Shown: piece by piece, positions 11,408 to 20,804 of the stretch
Position numbering within the stretch: the stretch's first letter is position 1
How the letters are laid out: every line of letters starts with the position of its first letter
DNA from: Locusta migratoria
Taxonomy: Eukaryota; Arthropoda; Insecta; Orthoptera; Acrididae
Length of the DNA: 64,000 nucleotides
Direction of reading: 5' to 3'
NCBI GenBank assembly: GCA_026315105.1
Contig: CM048755.1
Location: 213,082,333 to 213,146,332 of the forward strand
The notes under the pieces: generated by a model
The model's input: only the letters and a program-made list of their open reading frames with translations
Database searches by the model: none
What the model was told of the DNA's origin: nothing
Translations under genes and position numbers: made by a program

Positions 11408-11470
11408 TGTTGTTGTTGTAGGATGTTTAGAGGGGACTAGACTGTTGGGTTATCTGTCCCCTCAAATTGT
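11408..11470 (+). repeat. Fragment of a short interspersed repeat
   Basis: GGATGTTTAGAGGGGACTAG ... GGTTATCTGTCCCCTC resembles the segment at 36738-36800 (GGCGTTTTACGGCGCTCAAC ... GGTTATCAGCGCCC). It is probably one diverged family. Confidence 0.4.
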
Positions 11471-11697
11471 ATAGATACATGTAGTTTGTGAAGCACTACC
11501 GTGATTTCTCATCGATCTAATGATTTTTCTATGCATAAGATGCATGGAATATTTCAAAATGTACCTGTAATGTCCTGTATCATGTACAGTTCCTCTGCAG
11601 ATATTGTGTGAATTACAGTGAGAGATATCATTTTCGAAGTTTATAATACTTTTTTCAATTGATATTCAAAGTTCAATATATGTTGAAGCCGGCCGCG

Positions 11698-11889
11698 GTG
11701 GCCGAGGGGATTGAGGCGCTCCAGTCACGGTCTGCACGGCCACTACGGTCGGGGGTTCGAATCACCCCTCGGGCATGGATATTTGTACCGTCCTTAGCGT
11801 TAGGTAATTCATAAGTAGTTTGTAAGTTTAGGGACTGATGACCCCGTAGTTAAGTTCCATAAGCTATACAAACATTTGAACATTTTTTA
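11698..11889 (+). repeat. SINE-A, full length
   Basis: This copy shows the family layout. The head GCCGGCCGCGGTGGCCGAGG contains the pol III A box, GGGTTCGAATCACCCCTCGG the B box, GCATGGATATTTGTACCGTC the linker, GTAAGTTTAGGGACTGATGA the core, and ACAAACATTTGAACATTTTT the tail. The head has the length and boxes of a type II (Leu/Ser-like) tRNA, and pol III would transcribe it. The flanks show an approximate duplication (ATATATGTTGAA / ATATATTGAA). Confidence 0.9.
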
Positions 11890-12570
11890 TATATTGAAAA
11901 TAAACGGTAACGATAAAATAAATGTCGTTTATATAAGTAAGAGTAGTAGCTAATTATGTATTACGTTATTTTTGGCTACAGATACAATTGATGATGTTAA
12001 GTTGTGAAACTGATCACTACTTGTCAGTCATAATGGAATGCTTGGTATACCTATAATTTCCGGATGGTGATAATGAAGAGTGCATTTGTACCTTCGGCAA
12101 ATAGATGAATGCAAAACTAATCGCCTCTAACGCATAAACAAACAGTTATTTCATAACTAATAATGTCGTCCTGTTAGTTGAGGGGCGATCTCGAAGTTTA
12201 CTGGAAGAAAGAACACACTTCGTAGCAGAGATCGCGGTATTAGGCATTTATTCCGAACTACCGGTTTTGCCAAGCAAAGTTGGCATGATCTGATCCCTTT
12301 ACCGCATTTAGCAAAAAAGGGCTGGGGCAGTATTTGTGAAGACCATGGCCTATTTTTCTTAAATTCAGAAGAAAGGGATCGGCTGATGGGAACTTTGCTT
12401 TCTGAAACAGGTAATCCATAATAATCTTTCTTCTGATTCCATAACTTCATTTTGGAGTTAATGAACTTCACAGATTTATTACAGAATCAGTTTTTTCTGT
12501 TACTGGAAAGAAAATTTCTTGAGTGGCGCTACTAAAACCAGGAAGTTTACACTTGCTACTGAACTACAAC
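11890..12570. other. Unassigned DNA
   Basis: I see no gene. A 104-codon minus frame at 12157-12471 resembles nothing I know. The phrase ACTACCGGTTTTGCCAAGC near 12258 belongs to a class of 'CCGGTTT' dispersed repeats but cannot be bounded. Confidence 0.3.
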
Positions 12571-12578
12571 TTCACTAC
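12571..12578 (+). other. 8-bp target-site duplication, left copy
   Basis: TTCACTAC here is repeated exactly at 14955-14962, directly outside both ends of the hAT-type element. Confidence 0.9.
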
Positions 12579-12722
12579 CAGGGCCGGCGCAAGGCACGTG
12601 CGAAACGTGCGGCCGCACGGGGCGGCATTTTCCGGGGGGCGGCAAATTTGCCGCCCACCCTTGTTTTCTGTTGTACAAATTCAACATTCATGCCCAAGAG
12701 GGGATTAGAAACCAAACCTCGG

Positions 12723-12922
12723 GCCGGCCGCGGTGGCCGAGGTGACTGAGGCGCTCCAGTCACGGTCAGCACGGCCACTACGGTCGGGGGTTCGAATCCC
12801 CCCTCGGGCATGGATATTTGTGCCGTCCTAGTCCGTAAGTAGTTCATAAGTAGTTTGTAAGTTTAGGGACTGATGACCCCGTAGTTAAGTCCCATAAGCT
12901 TAACAAACATTTGAACATTTGA
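12723..12922 (+). repeat. SINE-A, nested in the hAT element
   Basis: Full length, with flanking copies ACCAAACCTCGG (12711-12722) and ACTAAACCTCGG (12923-12934), a 12-bp target-site duplication with one difference. The tail carries two ACATTTGA units. It inserted after the hAT element. Confidence 0.95.
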
Positions 12923-14885
12923 ACTAAACCTCGGAGGTAGCGGCTTCGGGAACTGTGGCATGGCGTCTCGACTACATGCCGGCCGCCCCTGTTGAACAAG
13001 GGGAGGGAGGAGGGCTTCTTTCTTCCTTGCCACTGTGGCAGCGCCGTCGTGTTTACGCCGGAAGGGAAGCAGTCTGGCGCACACGCCAGTATTCGTATTT
13101 GTGGAGCGTTGCCAGCGTGTTACGCGCCGTGAGTTTACTCATACCTAATTTTGCAGGAGACGAAATCTAATTTGGAAATTCGAATGCAATGTTCGATACT
13201 GCGGTTACATGCTAAGCCTCAAGCAATTTTGCTAAGCCCTTCAATGACAATTAAGTGTTTTATTCTTCCCGCGCTATGGAAAAAAAATTGTTGAACATTA
13301 CTGCAGTCAAACATGTTCAACGCCTACAATGACTAGAAGTATTCCGAATGGGTAAATACGCTGTGAGTAATTACAAGGGATAAAGACTGATAGTAAGCTT
13401 AGCATAAGTTGAGTTTTCGACGTATTTTTGAAAATGTTTGCTAACCGTTTCTGAGTGATAGTCGGACGTTTTGGTTTCTGAGCCCTGAAACATCTGTCTC
13501 CGCCTGCATGAACACAAACTCTGACCAGCACTTTTGTGAGACAATACTACTCACACACTATCACTTTCCCAACATTTATTTACTGTATAATGCGTGTGAA
13601 TCTATATTTCGTCTAAGTAAACTACTGGTCGCTTTGATTCTGATGAAAACCTGAGAAAGAATGGACTTTTAGCAACAATGCCTTCTCATCCAAGCGAAAC
13701 AAAAAGTTAATTTTGACACCTTGCAAAACGAAAATCCATAGACAGAACATTGCTTCTAAGGGTTTCCTTACTAGCTTTGAAGTTCATTTCTGTTTGACAA
13801 AAGTTGTGCAGTTTTCGCAAAGTTCGTATTTCTTTCTATTGTTCGTAATGCTATAAAATTACTGCCTGATAATACATTTATCCATATCATCGGTCACATA
13901 CTTATCGTGAGCTTCTTGCTTCATCTTCTTGGGGGCTAGTTTAACCGTAGCCTCGCTGTACCTCGTCATGTGACCTACTGTAGTTCCTGGTGGCACTGCC
14001 GCGTCACCACTTCGCCTTTCCAGGCAATAGGTATTGTTGCGTTCTCTGCAACGAAAACTGCAGAAATCGTTTCGATAGTTGGCCGAGAGAGTCAAGATTG
14101 GTCAGAAGCACTTTCGTTGCGTTTCACAAGAACAGAAGAATTGGTGCGTCCTAATTTCTTGAAACTTGGGATGTAATAGGTAAGTGCTTCTCATATAACC
14201 TACAATTAGTATTGCGAATGCACGTTACTCGTAAGTTGGAATTTTTCTCCTTATAGAATGCAGAATAGGAAAATTTATTTTTCTTATGAGGTATTACTTC
14301 AAATATTGTTAAGTCGTCAAATAAGCACGCGACACCCCAATAGCTAGAATGAGAATAAAGCGCAGAAAAGTGACTTGATACTAATTTGTTACATCTTATT
14401 CCATAATCAGACACGATAGAACTGACGCAACTGATGAAAATTACGACAGATGGCGAGTGTCAGTTCTTTAAAATGAACAATCGCAGTGCAGCGAGTTAAT
14501 ATATTTCGACTAGCATCAGTACCCGTCGATTCCCGAGTATGTATTTATTGCATTATTATGTTATTATTCTTCCTCTTTCCATTGTCTACCGCCCCACTCT
14601 TTGGCCGTTTCAACTGTGTTTATTTTCCAGATCTTTATAGATTTCTGGCACAGAGTGGCTATTCTCCATGCTTTGAGTTATGTTTACATCTCTACCGTCG
14701 TGCTGTACGTAACTGGCAACATGACGGTTTAGATGTAAGCACACATTAAAAGCTTTGAAACTGGCCACTCAGTGGCCGAAACCTAGGTATATCTGAAAAG
14801 TAAAAACAAAAATTACGATTGATTGCTGACTTTTCCTTCAGATTGGTTTAAATAAAATTTCACAAACATTAAAAAAATACCAACC

Positions 14886-14899
14886 GGGGGGGGGGGGAG
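14886..14899. repeat. Poly-G tract
   Basis: A run of G bases with one A interruption, just inside the right end of the hAT element. It mirrors the GGGGGG at the left end (12631-12636). Confidence 0.8.
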
Positions 14900-14954
14900 G
14901 GGGCGGCAATTGAGCAGCTCGCACGGGGCGGCACTTGGGCTTGCGCCGGCCCTG

Positions 14955-14962
14955 TTCACTAC
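14955..14962 (+). other. 8-bp target-site duplication, right copy
   Basis: TTCACTAC, the partner of 12571-12578. Confidence 0.9.
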
Positions 14963-15115
14963 GCAAGTAGCTGTTGCCCGCGATTTGTTGTTTCTCTGGG
15001 CTTTACGTGCTGATCACCGCTTCCCCGCGCGGGTGATCGGGCGCCTCTGTTGGCCGCGAAAAACTCGACAGCCGCGGTGGCGCGTTTGCCGACAGTTGGC
15101 CCGGTTACCGGCAAG

Positions 15116-15759
15116 TGGAGACAAGACGGTGCCTCGTTTCAAATGTGACTTCTGCCACGATAAAGCGGTGATGAATTTCGATACGCAGAAACCTTTTCTC
15201 GAAGTGGAAAATGGTCCAGCAGTCTGGAATATGAGGGCGAACGAATATGGTGACAGAATTTTAAAGTTTAAAATATGGAAAGACAATAGTACTCATATAT
15301 GTAGTAAACGAGTTGTCATAACAGAAAAAGAAAAAGCTATTTATTGTGAAATCCACGTGAGTCTACTCCAAAGAGCTCATGTTTCTTGCAGATGTTATAG
15401 GAAGAAATATTACGGGCCGGCCGCGGTGGCCGAGCGGTCTGCGGCGCGCCAGTGACGTCCTGCACGGCCACTACGGTCGGGGGGTCGAATCCCCCCTCGG
15501 GCATGGATATTTGTGCCGTCCTTAGTATTAGCTAGTTCATAAGTAGTTTGTAAGTTTAGGGACTGATTACCCCTTAGTTAAGTCCCATAACCTCTACAAA
15601 CATTTGAACATTTGAAATATTACGGATGACAGTTTGAGTTTAACTGAAGTAATACAGCAAGACACAGAAGTTAAGCTCACTGATGAAAGACATGAGACTT
15701 TAGGGCTAAGATCGTCAAAAGTGAAAAACATAAGGGTAATGACACAGAAATTAACATAG
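15116..15759 (+). pseudogene. Unidentified coding-like relic split by a SINE
   Basis: An open frame from about 15116 reads VPRFKCDFCHDKAVMNFDTQ, then FLEVENGPAVWNMRANEYGD, RILKFKIWKDNSTHICSKRV and EKEKAIYCEIHV, before a possible donor GTGAGT at 15348. A second frame, reading ADVIGRNIT up to 15415, resumes exactly after the SINE-A and its duplication with DDSLSLTEVIQQDTEVKL and TDERHETLGLRSSKVKNI, and stops at 15757. Joined across the SINE, this second part is open for about 50 codons. The CxxC pair and the mixed charged/hydrophobic pattern suggest a real protein once existed here. I do not recognise the family; it could be a transposon ORF or a host exon. The upstream part of the long frame, from 14910, crosses the hAT end and is not coding. 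Confidence 0.35.
15416..15613 (+). repeat. SINE-A (GCGGTCTGCGGCGCGCC head variant)
   Basis: Flanked by perfect 12-bp duplications GAAATATTACGG (15404-15415 and 15614-15625). The head variant has GAGCGGTCTGCGGCGCGCCA in place of GAGGGGACTGAGGCGCTCCA. This marks a SINE-A subfamily also seen at 17886 and 34103. Confidence 0.95.
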
Positions 15760-16162
15760 ACGTACAGCTTCTTGGGTTACTGAAATGAAATCTGCCAAGG
15801 AAAGACGATGACCCTGAGCGTCACTTCTTGTTGTCACTATTGAGTGACTTTAAAAGAGTATCTGAACATTTCAAGGTATTGTGTCCCAGCCTCGTTGCCA
15901 CTTTTGTGTCTCTTTTCCGCCGGTGGTCCTGGTGTCGGTGGCCGAGTAGAAAGAGACCGACACAGGAATAAAGGATGCACGCTTGTGCAGGTACGGAGGT
16001 GACCAGCCAGTGGGACAGCAGAAACTGGAAACACTAGAGTACATTAGAACGAGATATATATTTCATGGAGTTTTGGTAATACTTAACTTTTACATAGTTC
16101 TTGACTTAAGAATGCTGATACATAATTTATATAGAGAGAGGCCTGCCTACTGATGAGTCCTA
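15760..16162. other. Unassigned DNA
   Basis: No gene or known repeat recognised. Confidence 0.3.
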
Positions 16163-16249
16163 GTGCCTATCCGATAGCCAAGTCTTAACTGGTGCCTATC
16201 TGATTCCGAAGTGTTAACTGGTTCCTATCTCAGTCCCAAGTGAACGATG
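16163..16249 (+). repeat. 29-bp tandem repeat, three copies
   Basis: Three consecutive 29-bp units begin GTGCCTATCCGATAGCCAAG, GTGCCTATCTGATTCCGAAG and GTTCCTATCTCAGTCCCAAG. It is an imperfect minisatellite with about 70-80% identity between units, increasingly diverged to the right. Confidence 0.75.
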
Positions 16250-16783
16250 CAGTCCAGTGGTGGCCACGAGCGGAGTTGCAGCAGAGGGCGCTCGTGGCTG
16301 ACGTCGTAAGAACGTCGCGCCGTGCGTGCATGGCGGCGTGCGGCGCAAGTACGTGGCGCGCACTTCACACTTGTGCGACACCACACAAGGTAATAACGAA
16401 AATTAATTTCGTGAAAGTAATCAGGGATGCCACTCAAATATGTGTGAAAATGACGCAGACATACGATCTGCAGGAAGTTGTTGTGATATATAGGATCATT
16501 CTTAAAGAAGTGACTATAATTACATGCATAATAATGTAAAAAATTAGAATTAAGTTACAAACAAATTTTTTTGTTATGTTGAGCTGTGTATTTCATCCTG
16601 TGAAACCTACTGGTATTAAAATATTTAAATAGAATAATAACATTCTCACCCAATCGTTAGCAGCCATCAGGGTCTATAAATAACCGCAAATTTGTCGTCA
16701 CTCCAGTTATTATTCGTCTGATTTAGGAAAACAGTTCGTCGAAGGAAGAAGTTGACATCCTGCTGTAGTTAAAAATGTATTCT
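16250..16783. other. GC-rich patch then AT-rich DNA, unassigned
   Basis: 16250-16390 is GC-rich (GCAGCAGAGGGCGCTCGTGG and similar) with no supported ORF. The rest is AT-rich and I see nothing else. Confidence 0.3.
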
Positions 16784-17073
16784 CATAGTGTCTTAACTCC
16801 CTGTAAAAAGCGATTTTTTTATGCAGGAAAGTATGCACTCAGTACATATATTTTCTGCTTTTCGCGAAGTCTTTCATCGTACAGATACTCAAATGGACGC
16901 AGCACCCTCGGCAGGCAATTTCATATATTTTTAATTTCTCAGAACACCAACAACAAAATTAAAATAGCTTTTGAACACCTGAGAGAACAAGTACTACAAT
17001 GGGAGCTGCAGATCAGGTGACAGAAAGAGTCCACACACGGCAGCTTTGGGTGGGCTAGTGCGGTAAAGGCCGC
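16784..17073 (+). repeat. Segmental repeat unit A, copy 1
   Basis: About 290 bp, from CATAGTGTCTTAACTCCCTG to GTGCGGTAAAGGCCGC, repeated at 19588-19876 with only a handful of differences. No coding content recognised. Here the flank is a SINE-C fragment. Confidence 0.9.
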
Positions 17074-17146
17074 ACCTGAGGGCAGTTAGTGGACCACTGC
17101 GTTGCAAGCAGCGGCGGCGACCGCGCACCGCGGCCCAGTGCGTTGT

Positions 17147-17212
17147 TGCCCTAAGGCACCTTGCTGCCAAGCGCGCGGTTGCTTCACGTCGGAGGTTCGA
17201 GTAATCCTTCGC
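17147..17212 (+). repeat. SINE-C head fragment
   Basis: Contains CCCTAAGGCACCTTGCTGCC, GCGCGCGGTTGCTTCACGTC and GGAGGTTCGAGTAATCC. Only the tRNA-like head remains. It abuts the SINE-B at 17214. Confidence 0.65.
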
Positions 17213-17213
17213 C

Positions 17214-17340
17214 ACTGCGGAGCGCCGGAGCGCATTGAGGCGCTATGCTCCGCTTCGCGAGGCCGTTCCCCGTCGGGGGTTCGAATCTCCCCACGGGCAT
17301 GGATGTTTTTGTCGCCTTTAGTATAAGGTAGTTCATAAAT
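17214..17340 (+). repeat. SINE-B, interrupted by the fold-back element
   Basis: Starts GGAGCGCCGGAGCGCATTGA and runs through the B box to AAGGTAGTTCATAAAT. A few bases of continuation (AGTTC) reappear at 17881, after the inserted fold-back. Confidence 0.75.
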
Positions 17341-17869
17341 TCAAATTTTTTATTGAGATGTGCTTCAACAGCCATAAGATATTTGAGGAAATACATAGGC
17401 CTACTGTAAACCATCAGCTGTTTATTAGTTTTCAAACTTCTACCGGTTTCGGTTATAAACCATCTTCACGGAAGAGAACTAGACAGACTGATTAAACAGG
17501 TGCATTATATGCCTCCTTATGCATACTGGCAAGCATGTCACACAATAAAAATAAATAAGACGTCACTAGGCATCTAATCTTAATTAAAAACTATTGAACA
17601 GTTGTGTTAGGTTCTCTTGTAATAGACCTTGGTTCACCATCACACAGCCTGGCATTGCTTTTATGTTTTTAATTAAGACTTGATGCCTAGTGACGTCTTA
17701 TTTATTTTTATTGTGTGACATGCATGCCAGTATGCATAGGGAGGCATATAATGCACCTGTTTATTCAGTCTGTCTAGTTCTCTTCCGTGAAGATGGTTTA
17801 TACCCGAAACCGGTAGAAGTTTGAAAAATAATAAACAGCTGATGGTTTACAGTATGCATTTCCTCAAAT
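17341..17869. mobile_element. Fold-back element with ~205-bp inverted arms and 11-bp TSD
   Basis: The left arm 17380-17591 and right arm 17665-17869 are near-perfect complements (for example CTACCGGTTTCGGTTATAAA and GACGTCACTAGGCATC on the left). They differ by a 6-bp indel and scattered changes, and a ~73-bp loop separates them. AGTTCATAAAT flanks both sides (17330-17340 and 17870-17880), placing the insertion inside a SINE-B. About 39 bp at the left end (17341-17379) lie outside the arms. It has no ORF and is non-autonomous. Its superfamily is unknown. Confidence 0.85.
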
Positions 17870-17885
17870 AGTTCATAAATAGTTC

Positions 17886-18016
17886 GCGCCGGCCGCTGTG
17901 GCCGAGCAGTCTGCGGCGCGCCAGTCACGGTCTGCACGGGACTACGGTCGGGGGTTCGAAACCCCCCTCGGGCATGGATATTTGTGCCGTCCTTAGTATT
18001 AGCTAGTTCATAAGTA
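17886..18016 (+). repeat. SINE-A (GCGGCGCGCC variant), 3' truncated
   Basis: Has the full head and B box but stops at GCTAGTTCATAAGTAGT, where it joins a reverse-oriented SINE-B. The core and tail are missing. Confidence 0.8.
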
Positions 18017-18125
18017 GTAAAGACGGTACAAACATCCATGCCCGAGGGAGGATTCGAACCCCCGACGGGGAACGGCTTCGCACATCGTAGCATAGCGCCT
18101 CAATGCGTTCAGCCGATCCGCCGCG
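18017..18125 (-). repeat. SINE-B, 3' truncated, fused tail to tail with SINE-A
   Basis: The complement of a SINE-B from its linker (AAAGACGGTACAAACATCCA) to its head (GCCTCAATGCGTTCAGCCGA). With the preceding SINE-A it makes an imperfect palindrome. Confidence 0.8.
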
Positions 18126-18263
18126 GCAAAAACTACCATTCAGAATTATAAAAACAACTACGGATATCATGGCCATACAAATGAAGAATTTTAAATGTAA
18201 TTAGTTTACTCTTTAATGTTACCGACTGCAACAGACAGTTTCCGATTAATCTACGAGGTATAT

Positions 18264-18513
18264 GTTAAATAGTTTGCATACGATAATTACCCGCCTTTTG
18301 TAACTGTGGAAATTAGTCTAATTAAGACCAGACGCGTTTCGATTTACTTAAAAGCGTATTCAGTGTGAGTTCAACAGAAACGAATCAAAAGGGCAACATA
18401 AAAAACTTAACCAACGAAGATGCTTTTAAATACAGCGAAACGTGTCTCGTCCCAATTAGGCTAATTTTTATAGTTGAAAAAGACGGCTAATTATGTTATG
18501 CAAAGCATATAAC
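18264..18513. repeat. Small fold-back repeat with ~90-bp arms
   Basis: The left arm (about 18264-18359) contains GTCTAATTAAGACCAGACGC and GTTTCGATTTACTTAAAAGC. The right arm (about 18420-18513) carries the complement of both with substitutions (GCTTTTAAATACAGCGAAAC, GTCCCAATTAGGCTAATTTT). It is an old MITE-like palindrome without ORFs. Confidence 0.65.
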
Positions 18514-19219
18514 TGGAACTACGTATTGCTTATAGAATAAAGAAGAAACATTTATCTGTTGAATGTTTACACGGGTTATAGTATTTGTGTATGAACACAG
18601 AAGCTCGGTCTTGTCTCAAAGTAACACCTCAGTCACAAATTTCGCCACATTTGTGATATTTTAAGCTTTACTTTTTATTTATTTAAAAATTTTCAGATTT
18701 CTTACACGTACATTCTCTCTGGTTAAGCTGCTGAAGTCCCCCTTATCAGCTAAATCAACCGTAAACGTTACGATATCCAAGGTTGCGACTATTTTACTTT
18801 AGTGGCGTCAGTACCCACTTTACACAGTAGCAACTGAGGCACTGAGAGGACAATGGAGGTAAATGCTTCACGTATACCTATTAGCTTTCAAAGAATCTTT
18901 GTTAATCTTCATATTTCAGCTTGTTGTCACTAGATACCAGCACCTGTCTGTTTCTCGAGTATACCCTGTGGTCACAACAGTTAAAAAATTGCCTTTATCC
19001 CCTTAGCATATCGATGTCTCAATTAAGATAAACATGTACTGCTTCAGTAGTTATTAAAGAAAATATTAAGTGGAAACTAAAGACAGATGCTGGACACGTC
19101 CATACTCAGGTGCAGCGGCTGATTGGAGGAGGGAAGGGGGTGGGGAATGGGAGAGTGGCCTCAGGTGGGCATTCCAGCCGTGCCTCACCTAACACACGCC
19201 TCTGATTATCGGGGGCGCC

Positions 19220-19589
19220 GCAGACCAAGGCACACAGCCGTACAAAGGGCACACCTGCTATAGAGCCAAACTGCACCGTTCTATCAAAAACAAGCACCTG
19301 CTACACCAATAAATTGCGGAAAGACAGACTCAAATGCCACGAGTTCCTAGAGACATACTTGTGAGTCGATGCTCAGGAAAATTTACATCTTACGTGAAAT
19401 TTTACTTCCTACAGTTATTATGTTCTTACACTATGGCATTAGTCATTAATCTGCACTGAGCAAAACTGTTGTGATCCAAATAACTCCCTAGCGTTTCTGC
19501 TTTTTATCAAGGGGACACTTAGTTCCAAAGACGAATAACAGTTACCTCTGCTCTATTTATCTCTCTTTTTCTTAATCCTTTAATTCCCA
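19220..19589 (+). repeat. Segmental repeat unit B, copy 1
   Basis: 370 bp from GCAGACCAAGGCACACAGCC to TTTAATTCCCA, repeated at 19938-20307 with about five differences. Repeat A' begins within its last bases. Confidence 0.92.
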
Positions 19590-19876
19590 TAGTGTCTTAA
19601 CTCCCTGTAAAAAGCGATTTTTTATGCAGGAAAGTATGCACTCAGTACATATATTTTCTGCTTTTCGCGACGTCTTTCATCGTACAGATACTCAAATGGA
19701 CGCAGCACCCTCGGCAGGCAATTTCATATATTTTTAATTTCTGAAATCACCAACAACAAAATTAAAATATCTTTTGAACACCTGAGAGAACAAGTACTAC
19801 AATGGGAGCTGCAGATCAGGTGACAGAAAGAGTCCACACACGGCAGCTTTGTGTGGGCTAGTGCGGTAAAGGCCGC
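19588..19876 (+). repeat. Segmental repeat unit A, copy 2 (A')
   Basis: Near-identical to 16784-17073. It lies between the two copies of B, so the local order is B, A', SINE-C fragment, B. Confidence 0.9.
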
Positions 19877-19887
19877 GGAAATCGCAA

Positions 19888-19937
19888 AAAATGTTCAAAT
19901 GTCTGTAAATCTATCGGACCAAACAGCGTGGTCATCA
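19888..19937 (-). repeat. SINE-C 3' end fragment
   Basis: ATGTTCAAATGTCTGTAAAT then CTATCGGACCAAACAGCGTG and GTCATCAG: only the tail and part of the core. It ends exactly where the second B copy begins. Confidence 0.8.
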
Positions 19938-20307
19938 GCAGACCAAGGCACACAGCCGTACAAAGGGCACACCTGCTATATAGCCAAACTGCACCGTTCT
20001 ATCAAAAACAAGCACCTGCTACACCAATAAATTGCGGAAAGACAGACTCAAATGCCACGAGTTCCTAGAGACATATTTGTGAGTCGATGCTCAGGAAAAT
20101 TTACATCTTACGTGAAATTTTACTTCCTACAGTTATTATGTTCTTACACTATGGCATTAGTAATTAATCTGTACTGAGCAAAACTGTTGTGATCCAAATA
20201 ACTCCCTAGTGTTTCTGCTTTTTATCAAGGGGACACTTAGTTCCAAAGACGAATAACAGTTACCTCTGCCCTATTTATCTCTCTTTTTCTTAATCCTTTA
20301 ATTCCCA
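19938..20307 (+). repeat. Segmental repeat unit B, copy 2
   Basis: Identical in length to 19220-19589. The boundaries are sharp: the left follows GTCATCA of the SINE fragment and the right follows TTAATTCCCA. No ORF. Confidence 0.92.
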
Positions 20308-20387
20308 CATTATGAATTCAGCTTTGGAAAAATTAAAATTCAGTTGTTTCTGTATAAATACAGTGAACTAAACATAAAAATATGTCA

Positions 20388-20804
20388 AACTTCCTGGCAG
20401 ATTAAAATTGTGTCCTAGAACTGGGACTCGAAACTGGGACGTTTGCCCTTCGCAGTCAAGCGCTCTGCCACTGAAGTAACCCGACATAACTCACGGTTCG
20501 TACTCACAACTTTACTTCTGCCAGTAACTCGCCTCCTACTTTCCACCATATCTTTTCTTCCAGGAGTTCTAATTTTGCAAGGTACGCAGGAGAACTTCTG
20601 TGAAGTGTAGAAAGTAGGAGGCTAGGTACCAGCAGAAGTAAAGTAGTAAGGGCGGACCGTGAGTTGTGTCGGGATAACTCAGTGATAGAGCGATAGTCCC
20701 GCCAAAGCAAAGATCCCAGGTTCGAGTACTGGTTTCGGCACAAAACTTTAATCTGCCAGGAAGTTTCATATCAGCGCCCACTCCGCTGCAGAGTGAAAGT
20801 TTCA
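20388..20804. mobile_element. Palindromic element with tRNA-like sequence in both arms
   Basis: The left arm starts AAACTTCCTGGCAGATTAAA and the right arm ends TTTAATCTGCCAGGAAGTTT. Inside each arm is a ~75-bp tRNA-like segment. The right one, in plus orientation, reads GTCGGGATAACTCAGTGATA ... CCAGGTTCGAGTACTGG, with A- and B-box-like motifs; the left one is its complement. The central complementary parts include CTTTACTTCTGCCAGTAACT and CCTCCTACTTTC. The right end adds CTGCAGAGTGAAAGTTTCAT, also seen alone at 7922-8012. It could be a head-to-head dimer of a tRNA-SINE or a fold-back transposon that captured tRNA sequence. Confidence 0.8.

Larger units (their letters stand above)
12579..14954. 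mobile_element. hAT-type DNA transposon, non-autonomous
   Basis: The ends are CAGGGCCGGCGCAAG (left) and its exact complement CTTGCGCCGGCCCTG (right). Imperfect similarity continues inward through GCACGGGGCGGC. The 8-bp TSD TTCACTAC abuts both ends. CAG...CTG ends with an 8-bp TSD are diagnostic of hAT elements. Subtracting the SINE-A at 12723-12922 leaves about 2.2 kb. None of the frames inside (for example 12955-13170 or 13859-14095) shows transposase motifs, so the element would need a transposase from elsewhere. The interior may be a degraded transposase, or host DNA carried along. Confidence 0.85.

Noticed and set aside
11698..11780. Functional tRNA-Leu or tRNA-Ser genes at the many A/B-box motifs
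   Set aside because: Every case continues into the shared SINE core and tail, often with target duplications. The heads lack well-paired acceptor and anticodon stems by eye, so they are SINE heads.
12955..13170. 71-codon frame inside the hAT element as a transposase
   Set aside because: No BED finger, DDE or dimerisation motif; the composition follows the local GC-rich patch.
14910..15455. A 181-codon open frame as one gene
   Set aside because: It runs from the hAT terminal repeat, across the target duplication, into the relic and then into a SINE-A head. Only the middle looks coding.
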